DNA from: an uncultured Butyricicoccus sp.
Lineage (GTDB): Bacteria; Bacillota; Clostridia; Oscillospirales; Butyricicoccaceae
Reading direction: 5' to 3'
DNA length: 11,985 bases
Assembly (NCBI GenBank): GCA_959018045.1
Contig: CAUEJN010000029.1
Location: 1-11,985 of the forward strand
Of the stretch, positions 7,716-11,985 are shown in pieces. A model generated the notes under the pieces. That model was not told the origin of the DNA and ran no database searches. It saw only the letters and a list, made by a program, of their open reading frames with translations. The translations under genes were made by a program, and so were the position numbers. Each line of letters begins with the position of its first letter. The first letter of the stretch is position 1.

Positions 7716-8081
7716 TTGAAAATGCGAGATGCCTTCACCTGCCCGCTGGAGCTGGTGCATGATATGATTAAAGGAAAGTGGAAACCGATCAGTTTGTGGC
7801 GGCTGCGGCTGGGGTCGACTTCACTGTCCAGACTGGAAAAGGACATTGACGGAATCATACAAAAAATACTGCTTGAACACCTGAAAGAGCTGATTGACTA
7901 TGGTTTTGTGGAGAAAAAGACCTTTGACGGCTATCCGCTGCGGGTCGAGTATTCGCTGACCGAGGAGCAGGGAAGAGAGCTGCTCGAAGCGCTCAAAATC
8001 ATGCAGCAAATCGGAATCAAATACCTCAAATCTCACGGCAAAGAAGATGTGCTGATCGAAAAGGGCATCCTGCCCGGATGA
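7716..8081 (+). CDS. HxlR-family winged-helix transcriptional regulator
   Basis: About 121 residues. It has the HxlR plan: an N-terminal CPLE motif with a Cys at residue 9, IKGKWKPISLWRL for the first helix, a divergent recognition region, then the wing GFVEKKTFDGYPLRVEYSLTEEG-like segment (here ending SLTEEQG). The conserved N-terminal Cys is the redox or aldehyde sensor in several studied HxlR proteins (HypR, QorR); its presence allows but does not prove such a role. The helix after LRLGST lacks the usual RF.EL pattern (here SLSRLEKDID), so it is a divergent member. It lies directly upstream of the PEBP and ArAE genes on the same strand and probably controls them, itself, or both. TTG start chosen by the ribosome site. 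Confidence 0.85.
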   Translation: MKMRDAFTCPLELVHDMIKGKWKPISLWRLRLGSTSLSRLEKDIDGIIQKILLEHLKELIDYGFVEKKTFDGYPLRVEYSLTEEQGRELLEALKIMQQIGIKYLKSHGKEDVLIEKGILPG

Positions 8082-8098
8082 TACCAACAAAAAAGTGG

Positions 8099-8107
8099 GT
8101 AATTTAC
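8099..8107 (+). promoter_or_regulatory. Short palindrome GTAA-T-TTAC, possible HxlR operator
   Basis: A perfect 4+4 inverted repeat with a single central base lies between the regulator stop and the PEBP start. HxlR operators often contain GTA...TAC arms, so this is a candidate site. A 9-base palindrome in AT-rich DNA can arise by chance. Confidence 0.2.
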
Positions 8108-8113
8108 AGAAAG

Positions 8114-8157
8114 CCTCCAAGCGGTTATGATGTTGACAAGCAAAAACTGCATGGAGG
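8114..8157 (+). promoter_or_regulatory. Possible leader hairpin hiding the PEBP-gene ribosome site
   Basis: CCTCCA (8114-8119) is fully complementary to TGGAGG (8152-8157), which contains the ribosome site used by the ATG at 8167. A G-U pair (8113 with 8158) would extend the stem to 7. If formed in RNA, this would mask the ribosome site. The 32-base loop makes it modestly stable at best. Confidence 0.3.
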
Positions 8158-8166
8158 TATTTTATT

Positions 8167-8672
8167 ATGTTTGTGACAAGCAAAGGTATCATCAACGGTG
8201 TGATTGATGACCGCTTTGGCGGACACGACACCCAGTTTAACGATCACGGTATGCCCACGTACTCGTGCCCTTCAAGATCGAGAAAGCGCCCGAGGGTACG
8301 GTATCGTTTGCCCTGGTTCTGGAGGATAAGGACGCTTATCCTGTAACCGGTGGTTTTGCATGGATTTACTGGCTGGCTGCCAATATCACGCGGACCGAGC
8401 TGCACGAGAATGAGAGCCAGACCGCGACCGACTTTGTGCAGGGAAGCAACAGCTGGACGAGCATGCAGGGCGGCAGCCAGAACCGTGCGCAGTCGTCGTT
8501 TTACGGCGGCATGATGCCGCCCGACCGCGACCACATCTACGAGCTGCACGTCTACGCTCTTGACTGTACGCTCGACCTTGCACCCGGTTTCCTGCTCAAT
8601 GAGCTGCACCGGGCGATGGACGGTCACATTTTGGACAGCTATACCCTCAAGAGCAGCTATCAGAAAATATGA
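8167..8672 (+). pseudogene. YbhB/YbcL-type PEBP (Raf-kinase-inhibitor-like) gene, 1-base frameshift
   Basis: The first 33 codons from the ATG at 8167 read FVTSKGIINGVIDDRFG, then TQFNDHGMPTYS, the N-terminus of bacterial phosphatidylethanolamine-binding-like proteins. The family continues PFKIEKAPEGTVSFALVLED, and exactly that follows at 8268 but in the next frame. One base is missing at about 8265 (TACTCG-TGCCC). The broken frame stops at 8346 after 59 residues. The rest is intact to 8672: LEDKDAYPV, NSWTSMQGG, YGGMMPPDRDHIYEL, VYALD and GHIL. Repaired length would be about 168 residues, normal for the family. GGAGG at 8153-8157 supports the start. It is a recent inactivation, a sequencing error, or (least likely) a recoding site. 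Cellular role of this family is poorly defined. Confidence 0.88.
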
Positions 8673-9160
8673 TGGGCTTTCCGGTTCGGGTCGGAGGACG
8701 CATCTGGAAAACCGTCATTGCGGTCTTTGCGTGTTTCGTCCTCTATGCCATCCGAAGGACCAGCGTGCCGTTTTACGCGGCCATTGCAGCCATTTTGTGC
8801 ATGCAGCGCAGCCAGCAGGACAGCATCTGGCAGGCCAAAAACCGTGAGATTGCGACCATCATCGGCGGCATCTGGGGCATGCTGTTTTTGCTCTTTGAGC
8901 GGTACGTCTTTTATATTCCGGTCGAGGTACTGCGTTATGCCGTGCTGTCGCTCCTGCTCATCCCGATTACCAAATTTTCGGTCTGGATCGGACAGGAAAA
9001 GGGCACATTTTTGATGTGCGTGGTCTTTCTGTGCGTCACGGTCACCCAGCAGGCCGATGCCAGTCCGGTGAGCTTTGCCCTGAATCGTATTTTGGATACC
9101 ACGATCGGCATTATCACCGCTTTGGTGGTCAATATGATCCCGTGGGGCACCGAATCATAA
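8669..9160 (+). CDS. Short aromatic-acid-exporter/FUSC-type membrane protein (ArAE_1-like)
   Basis: 163 residues, almost all hydrophobic, with about five or six spans (about 11-27, 34-47, 60-78, 84-100, 106-122 and 137-156). The segment RIWKTVIAVFACF, then FYAAIAAILCMQRSQQDSIW and REIATIIGGIWG, matches the N-terminal membrane domain of the ArAE/FUSC family, which includes fusaric-acid-resistance and aromatic-acid efflux proteins. It has no large soluble C-terminal domain and may work as an oligomer. The start overlaps the PEBP stop as ATGATGG with no strong ribosome site, so translation may depend on coupling, which the upstream frameshift would disturb. Exported substrate unknown. Confidence 0.85.
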   Translation: MMGFPVRVGGRIWKTVIAVFACFVLYAIRRTSVPFYAAIAAILCMQRSQQDSIWQAKNREIATIIGGIWGMLFLLFERYVFYIPVEVLRYAVLSLLLIPITKFSVWIGQEKGTFLMCVVFLCVTVTQQADASPVSFALNRILDTTIGIITALVVNMIPWGTES

Positions 9161-9180
9161 CACTGCGGCGCGAAAATAAG

Positions 9181-9221
9181 ATACCTGTCTGGTTTCAAGC
9201 CGGAACTAGACGGGTATTTTT
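9181..9221 (+). terminator. Rho-independent terminator after the ArAE-type gene
   Basis: Arms ATACCTGTCT (9181-9190) and AGACGGGTAT (9208-9217) pair over 10 bp with one G-U, and are followed by a T run to 9221. It begins 20 bases after the stop codon and closes the HxlR-PEBP-ArAE group. Confidence 0.85.
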
Positions 9222-9245
9222 ATGCCATCGAAGAGATGACAAAAC

Positions 9246-9259
9246 TGGGATACATCCCA
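9246..9259 (+). promoter_or_regulatory. Inverted repeat TGGGAT-AC-ATCCCA upstream of the marR promoter
   Basis: Perfect 6+6 bp inverted repeat with a 2-base centre, ending 4 bases before the -35 box. It could bind an activator or be a second regulator site; a 2-base loop is too tight for a good RNA hairpin, which favours a DNA site. The flanking AGAGATG (9232-9238) and CATCTCT (9258-9264) are also complementary. Confidence 0.35.
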
Positions 9260-9263
9260 TCTC

Positions 9264-9292
9264 TTGACAGGACGGGAAGGAGGAATTATAAT
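9264..9292 (+). promoter_or_regulatory. Perfect consensus sigma-70 promoter for the MarR-FUSC pair
   Basis: TTGACA (9264-9269), 17-base spacer, TATAAT (9287-9292): both hexamers match the consensus fully at optimal spacing. Transcription should start near 9299, about 33 bases before the MarR-type ATG. Such a strong promoter normally needs repression, and an inverted repeat overlies the predicted start. Confidence 0.88.
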
Positions 9293-9304
9293 TAACAAGG
9301 TTAA
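9292..9304 (+). promoter_or_regulatory. Inverted repeat TTAAC-AAG-GTTAA, likely MarR operator
   Basis: Perfect 5+5 bp arms with a 3-base centre, overlapping the last base of the -10 box and the predicted start point. This is where a MarR dimer would block polymerase, and the next gene encodes a MarR-type protein. Autorepression is inferred. Confidence 0.6.
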
Positions 9305-9331
9305 CTAAATGTCGGAGGACTGAAAGACAAC

Positions 9332-9778
9332 ATGGAATGGAGCGATATGATGCACTATCAGCAGCAGATGCAAAAAATCATGCGTTCGCTGCTGCCCGTG
9401 CGTAAATTCTTGCTGACAGCCAGTGAATGTGAGCTGTTGGCACATCTGTATCTCAAGCCGGAACAGAATACACCCGTTTTGCTCAGCCAGAACAGCGGCA
9501 TGAAGAAAGAGGCGGTGAGCCGGTGCCTCAAGTCGCTCTATGAGAAGGAATGCATCCACAAAGAGCGGCAGGCAACGGACGAGCGCAGCTATCAGCTGTT
9601 TATCACCGAAACCGGACTTGCCGAGCTCAAAAAAGGATATGAGAGCATTTTGCAGCCTTTTTATGACCTATGGCGCAGCTCGCGCGAGGATTTTGAGGCA
9701 TTTATGTATTACGCAGACAGATTGGCTGCACAGATTGAGAAAGGACAGGAAAAGACACTTGACCATGAAGTTCTATGA
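9332..9778 (+). CDS. MarR-family transcriptional regulator
   Basis: 148 residues. Helical N-terminus (1-25), then a winged helix-turn-helix at about 30-100: LTASECELLAHLYL, a recognition helix around SGMKKEAVSRCLKSLYEKE, and the wing HKERQATDERSYQLFITETG with the MarR-type D-R motif. The C-terminal helices (about 105-140) would dimerise. MarR proteins usually repress a neighbouring efflux gene and release DNA on binding a small, often aromatic, molecule. Here the next gene is a FUSC-type exporter overlapping by 14 bases, which fits. The start is uncertain: ATG 9332 has GGAGG 13 bases upstream, while ATGATG at 9347-9352 has GGAG closer by and would shorten the protein by 5 or 6 residues. Confidence 0.88.
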   Translation: MEWSDMMHYQQQMQKIMRSLLPVRKFLLTASECELLAHLYLKPEQNTPVLLSQNSGMKKEAVSRCLKSLYEKECIHKERQATDERSYQLFITETGLAELKKGYESILQPFYDLWRSSREDFEAFMYYADRLAAQIEKGQEKTLDHEVL

Positions 9779-10835
9779 TGCATTGCAGATGAACCCTTCT
9801 GTACTCAAGCAGAAAATTGCCGCGGGTGAGACAAGGAAGGAGAAAACATATTACTGGGTGGCAATGGCGGTGCGCTCGGCACTGCTTGTGGCCTTTGCCA
9901 TCGTGTTTATCAGCCTGCTGTCTGACATTTTCGGTGCGAATAATACCCCTTTGGCCGTTGCATTGTTCTGTATGATGCTGGGCATTCGTTTCGTCAATTT
10001 TGAATACTGCGTCGGCGATTCTTTGATTACGCTGGCTGCGGTGCTCGCCATCTTGGTATTTGTGCCCAGCCTGGCTGCGGTGCTGCCGTCGGTGCTGCTG
10101 ATTCCGCTGCACTTTGCAGCCTTTTTCGCGCTGCTCTACATGACCACACAGCGGCCGGAAATGGGAAACGGCGGCCTGTACAACTTTGCTTACATTTATT
10201 TGACCGGAAACCCGGTATTCGGGGAAGATCTCGTTCGGCGCGTGCTTTTGGCCATCGTGGGATACGTCATCTGCGGTGCCATTCTGTTTTTCAAGCATCG
10301 TCATCAGCATAAAACCGTCCGTTTTCATCATGTAATCCGAAAGTTTGACCTGACCTCGCAGGCGCATCTGTGGCAGCTGCGTATGGCACTCGGCGTGAGC
10401 CTGATTTTGACTGCCGGACAGATGTTTGACGTGGAGCGCTTCATGTGGATGGGCTTTGCTTGCGCCTCGCTGCTGTCGGAATATCCGTACTGCGGCAGTA
10501 CAGCGCCCCGTTTTTGGCAGCGTATTGTGGGTGTAATTGCCGGATCGTGTGCATTTTTTGTTCTGTATCAGATCTTGCCGGAATCTATGCACATGCTGAT
10601 GGGACCGCTGGGCGGTCTGTGTCTGGGATTCTGCGTGGATTATCGCTATAAAACAGCGATGAACTGCTTCGGTGCGCTCATGCTCGGTACTGGAATTTAT
10701 GGACTGCATGGAGCGGTCCTCCTGCGTATTGTGGATACCGTTTTGGGTGTGACCTTTGCGCTGGTATTCTCAGCCATCTTCCATCGACTGGCTGCGGTCA
10801 AATTGTTGCCCGATGTACAGGAAAATCATGGATAA
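9765..10835 (+). CDS. FUSC-family (aromatic acid exporter-like) inner-membrane protein
   Basis: 356 residues. The layout is typical of FUSC proteins: a first membrane bundle (about residues 30-185), a charged cytoplasmic loop (KHRHQHKTVRFHHVIRKFD, about 186-205), then a second bundle starting LRMALGVSLILTAGQMF. FUSC/ArAE proteins export aromatic acids and related compounds, usually by proton motive force; the substrate here is unknown. The same frame is open back to 9540, but the ATG at 9765 is chosen because the upstream part is out-of-frame MarR coding sequence, and MKFYDALQMN begins a plausible N-terminus with a weak AGGACAGG site upstream. The overlap with the MarR gene suggests cotranscription and coupling. 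Downstream is a strong terminator. Confidence 0.87.
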   Translation: MKFYDALQMNPSVLKQKIAAGETRKEKTYYWVAMAVRSALLVAFAIVFISLLSDIFGANNTPLAVALFCMMLGIRFVNFEYCVGDSLITLAAVLAILVFVPSLAAVLPSVLLIPLHFAAFFALLYMTTQRPEMGNGGLYNFAYIYLTGNPVFGEDLVRRVLLAIVGYVICGAILFFKHRHQHKTVRFHHVIRKFDLTSQAHLWQLRMALGVSLILTAGQMFDVERFMWMGFACASLLSEYPYCGSTAPRFWQRIVGVIAGSCAFFVLYQILPESMHMLMGPLGGLCLGFCVDYRYKTAMNCFGALMLGTGIYGLHGAVLLRIVDTVLGVTFALVFSAIFHRLAAVKLLPDVQENHG

Positions 10836-10875
10836 TTCAATCATGACATATCTATAACTTTATGGATTTCAAGAT

Positions 10876-10926
10876 AGTCGTCATTTGCAGCACTGAAGAT
10901 GTACTGTGGATGACGACTTTCCTTTT
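10876..10926 (+). terminator. Rho-independent terminator after the FUSC gene
   Basis: AGTCGTCAT (10876-10884) pairs perfectly with ATGACGACT (10910-10918). The inner flanks continue pairing with wobbles to about 10893/10901, leaving a small loop. TTTCCTTTT follows. The stem lies about 40 bases after the FUSC stop. The 10927-10990 stretch that follows is AT-rich with no gene visible. Confidence 0.75.
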
Positions 10927-10984
10927 GCTGGAGATACAAATATATTTACGAAGATAGGTGTAGAAGTATAAAAAGGAAAATAAA

Positions 10985-11074
10985 CGGCGAAAAGAAAGAG
11001 AACGGCGTGACTATGAAATCACACCGCTCTCTGATTTTTTGAAAGCACTATAGTAGAGCACTTTCAGCTTTTTT
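10985..11074 (-). terminator. Two hairpins, terminators for the leftward tRNA locus
   Basis: Hairpin one has arms 10997-11010 and 11019-11032. Hairpin two has arms 11040-11048 and 11058-11066. As plus-strand RNA each has two A-C mismatches, but as minus-strand RNA those positions become G-U pairs, giving continuous stems of 14 and 9 bp. Reading leftward, hairpin one is followed by TTTCTTTTC. This matches a terminator of the minus-strand tRNA gene at 11079. T6 runs at 11035-11040 and 11069-11074 could also stop rightward transcription. Confidence 0.65.
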
Positions 11075-11078
11075 CGTT

Positions 11079-11123
11079 TGGCGTCCCTGAGAGGATTCGA
11101 ACCTCCGGCCTACCGCTTAGGAG
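11079..11123 (-). tRNA. tRNA-Arg(CCU) 3' fragment, cut at the anticodon loop (attachment-site remnant)
   Basis: Read on the minus strand, the 45 bases give the anticodon loop CTCCTAA (anticodon CCT), 3' anticodon stem GCGGT, variable loop AGGCC, T stem and loop GGAGG-TTCGAAT-CCTCT, acceptor strand CAGGGAC, discriminator G and an encoded CCA. Every element is canonical. The 5' half is absent: the match stops at 11123 (tRNA position 32), and the next bases cannot form the ACCGC stem partner. Loss exactly at the anticodon-loop edge is typical of the displaced 3' end left when a tyrosine-recombinase element integrates into a tRNA gene and carries a replacement 3' end at its other side. The fragment itself cannot make a tRNA. 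Confidence 0.85.
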
Positions 11124-11156
11124 TTTGGAAAATTCAATATCCCAGGGTGCATCACA

Positions 11157-11315
11157 ATGTCATGTCATGCTAAAAAGTACCGTAAAATCAAGGGAATTGA
11201 ACAATCCGAGTATCCTGGAATTTCTCGTAAGGACACCCCGTATTACCTCAAAAAACCTGCGCTCTTAGCACAGTTATTAGCATTAGCAGCCGGGGAACGC
11301 TCTGCGTTCACATGA
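11157..11315 (+). CDS. Possible small ORF, 52 residues, unrecognised
   Basis: An ATG with a weak AGGG 9 bases upstream opens a 52-residue frame beginning MSCHAKKYRKIKGIEQ and ending LLALAAGERSAFT. The N-terminal half is basic and Tyr-rich; the C-terminal half has a short Leu/Ala helix too short for a membrane span. The frame is open back to a stop at 11118-11120, so it could also be the tail of a gene cut by the integration event. I recognise no family. The strong terminator at 11371 lies on the same strand 55 bases downstream, which mildly supports real transcription. Confidence 0.25.
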   Translation: MSCHAKKYRKIKGIEQSEYPGISRKDTPYYLKKPALLAQLLALAAGERSAFT

Positions 11316-11370
11316 ACCGCACTACTTCACATTCAATTTTAAGTGAAAACACAACTGAATACAAGACCTG

Positions 11371-11409
11371 ATAAGGACATTTCGCATGGTGTGAAGTGTC
11401 CTTATTTTA
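11371..11409 (+). terminator. Strong hairpin terminator in the element edge
   Basis: Arms 11371-11386 and 11390-11405 pair over 16 bp with only two wobble pairs and a 3-base TGG loop; a T run follows. It insulates the regulator gene on the right from transcription entering from the left. ACTTCAC at 11324-11330 is exactly complementary to GTGAAGT (11391-11397) in the 3' arm, so an alternative, anti-terminator fold is possible. Confidence 0.8.
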
Positions 11410-11573
11410 ACGCCGTTGATAGTGCGGATGGTTCGGAACTATAAGGCTTAAAGTTCGGGCTTCCCATCTTGGACTCAAAACCATTGATAATCTTTTATTT
11501 GAATGCCTTGTCTTAGCCAATTGCAGCACAGATTTTAAGCATAGCGTAAGAGGAGTACACAAATACGCTTCTG

Positions 11574-11600
11574 ATACTTATTGTATGTTGACTTATTGTC
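11574..11600 (+). promoter_or_regulatory. Tandem palindromes resembling restriction-controller (C-protein) operators
   Basis: Site one is ATAC-TTATT-GTAT (11574-11586); site two is GAC-TTATT-GTC (11590-11600). They share ACTTATTGT, and their centres are 15 bp apart. Site two overlaps the -35 box and site one lies just upstream. C-protein operators are paired palindromes of the type GACT...AGTC placed in this way, where the upstream site activates and the second represses. From memory, site two differs by one base from GACTTATAGTC, a known C-box form. Confidence 0.6.
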
Positions 11601-11616
11601 TGAAATTGGGTATATT
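11588..11616 (+). promoter_or_regulatory. Promoter of the XRE-type regulator gene
   Basis: TTGACT (11588-11593), 17-base spacer, TATATT (11611-11616): 5/6 matches in each box at ideal spacing. The predicted start is near 11623, so the mRNA would begin almost at the GAGGTGG ribosome site (11623-11629), giving an extremely short leader. Confidence 0.7.
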
Positions 11617-11636
11617 TAATTTGAGGTGGTTTATCT

Positions 11637-11873
11637 ATGCGTTTGCTTCAAGTTTTTTCAAATAACTTACGAAAATATAGAAATGCTTCAGGGCTTTCAC
11701 AAGAAGCATTTGCAAACAAAGCGGGGCTTCATCGGACATATATTAGCGCTCTTGAATGTGGAAAACGTAGTATTGCACTTGATAACATTGAGAAAATTGC
11801 AGATGCTCTCGAAATTGCTCCATATCTTCTTTTTGTTGATAACCCCGATGACAATGAAACCACTATAAAGTGA
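11637..11873 (+). CDS. XRE/Cro-C1-type regulator, candidate restriction-modification controller protein
   Basis: 78 residues, a single helix-turn-helix domain with no extra module. The core is GLSQEAFANKAGLHRTYISALE (positions 19-40, listed as a span) with the recognition helix around HRTYIS, followed by KRSIALDNIEKIADALEI for the dimerisation helices. Controller (C) proteins of type II restriction-modification systems are 70-100-residue proteins with just this domain and often HRTYIS-like recognition helices. The paired palindromes at the promoter fit autoregulation by such a protein. GAGGTGG sits 7 bases before the ATG, and the next gene begins 9 bases after the stop. Family assignment is firm; the controller role is an inference, and a phage or ICE repressor remains possible. 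Confidence 0.88.
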   Translation: MRLLQVFSNNLRKYRNASGLSQEAFANKAGLHRTYISALECGKRSIALDNIEKIADALEIAPYLLFVDNPDDNETTIK

Positions 11874-11882
11874 GGCAAGAAT

Positions 11883-11985
11883 ATGAGTATATTCGCACTA
11901 AAAGAAAATTGTAATAGCCTAACTTTGGAATCCGAAGATTATTGGGATTATAGCTGCAAGACTAATAGTCAGCGCGATTCCCCCC
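11883..11985 (+). CDS. Unidentified protein, N-terminus only (runs off the window)
   Basis: ATG at 11883 with GAGG 7 bases upstream, inside the end of the preceding regulator gene, opens a frame with no stop to the window end. The 34 visible residues begin MSIFALKENCNSLTL, then ESEDYWDYSCKTNSQRDSP. They are acidic and polar with two Trp/Tyr residues close together and two Cys; there is no signal peptide or membrane span. I do not recognise the family. Position directly after a C-like regulator is where a restriction endonuclease gene sits in controller-regulated systems, so that is the leading guess. Confidence 0.6.
   Translation, partial: MSIFALKENCNSLTLESEDYWDYSCKTNSQRDSP

Larger units (their letters stand above)
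11124..11985. mobile_element. Edge of a putative element integrated in tRNA-Arg(CCU); extends past the window
   Basis: From the tRNA breakpoint the composition shifts to clearly AT-richer DNA with AT-ending codons, unlike the GC-rich genes to the left. The stretch to 11636 has no clear gene: it holds one possible small ORF, one strong terminator, an inverted repeat (AGCGTA 11543-11548 and TACGCT 11564-11569) and a promoter region. Then come an XRE regulator and an unidentified gene. No integrase is in view; it would be expected further right. If this is an element, an intact tRNA-Arg(CCU) with a 45-base copy of this fragment should lie at the far end. A deletion scar is the alternative. Confidence 0.55.

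Noticed and set aside
8133..8163. TTGACA plus TATTTT as a promoter for the PEBP gene
   Set aside because: The spacing is 19 and the start would fall at or after the ribosome site, removing it from the mRNA. TTGACA here is part of the 11-base direct repeat.
8130..8207. Short overlapping reading frame starting ATGTTGACA before the PEBP gene
   Set aside because: No ribosome site, 25 codons, different frame from the PEBP gene and no recognisable product; better explained by the duplicated start region.
9540..9764. N-terminal extension of the FUSC gene in the same open frame
   Set aside because: This stretch is the MarR gene read in another frame; it has polar, low-complexity composition unlike FUSC N-termini, and the ATG at 9765 fits the family.
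11420..11660. Stop-to-stop open frame through the XRE promoter region
   Set aside because: No start codon with a ribosome site, crosses the promoter and operator, and shows no family signature.
11626..11868. 80-codon frame overlapping the XRE gene
   Set aside because: It reads the XRE gene out of frame; only the frame at 11637 gives a helix-turn-helix and has GAGGTGG at 7 bases.

Overview
The window looks like chromosome from a GC-rich anaerobic clostridial Firmicute. A gut Oscillospiraceae/Butyricicoccaceae-type organism is a guess from codon use, gene families and strong AGGAGG-type ribosome sites. It ends on the right at what looks like the edge of an AT-richer integrated element.

Bases 1-7636 hold one rightward, tightly packed gene run. 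First come three genes for the nickel-pincer nucleotide (NPN) cofactor of lactate-racemase-type enzymes: larE (5' end outside the window), larB and a single-frame larC with a 33-histidine tract. A five-gene peptide/nickel-type ABC importer follows: lipoprotein, two permeases and two ATPases. Several junctions are 4-base ATGA overlaps, including the one joining larC to the importer. Nickel uptake, nickel storage or delivery, and nickel insertion therefore appear to be made as one unit. No larA (the apo-enzyme) is in view.

Bases 7637-10835 hold two small regulator-plus-membrane-protein groups. The first is an HxlR-type regulator, a YbhB/PEBP-family gene broken by a 1-base frameshift, and a short aromatic-acid-exporter (ArAE/FUSC) membrane protein. 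It ends in a clear terminator at about 9181. The second is a MarR-type regulator and a larger FUSC-family membrane protein, driven by a perfect consensus sigma-70 promoter with an inverted repeat over its start point.

Bases 10836-11985 are mostly non-coding. They carry terminator hairpins, then the 3' 45 bases of a tRNA-Arg(CCU) gene on the minus strand, cut exactly at the 5' edge of the anticodon loop. This is the signature of a tyrosine-recombinase attachment site. From there the DNA is AT-richer and carries a possible small ORF, a 16-bp-stem terminator and a 78-residue XRE/Cro-type regulator. That regulator's promoter has two tandem palindromes, 15 bp centre to centre, like the operators of restriction-modification controller (C) proteins. 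An unidentified gene starts 9 bases after it and runs off the window. The most interesting hypothesis is a controller-regulated defence locus on an element integrated in tRNA-Arg.
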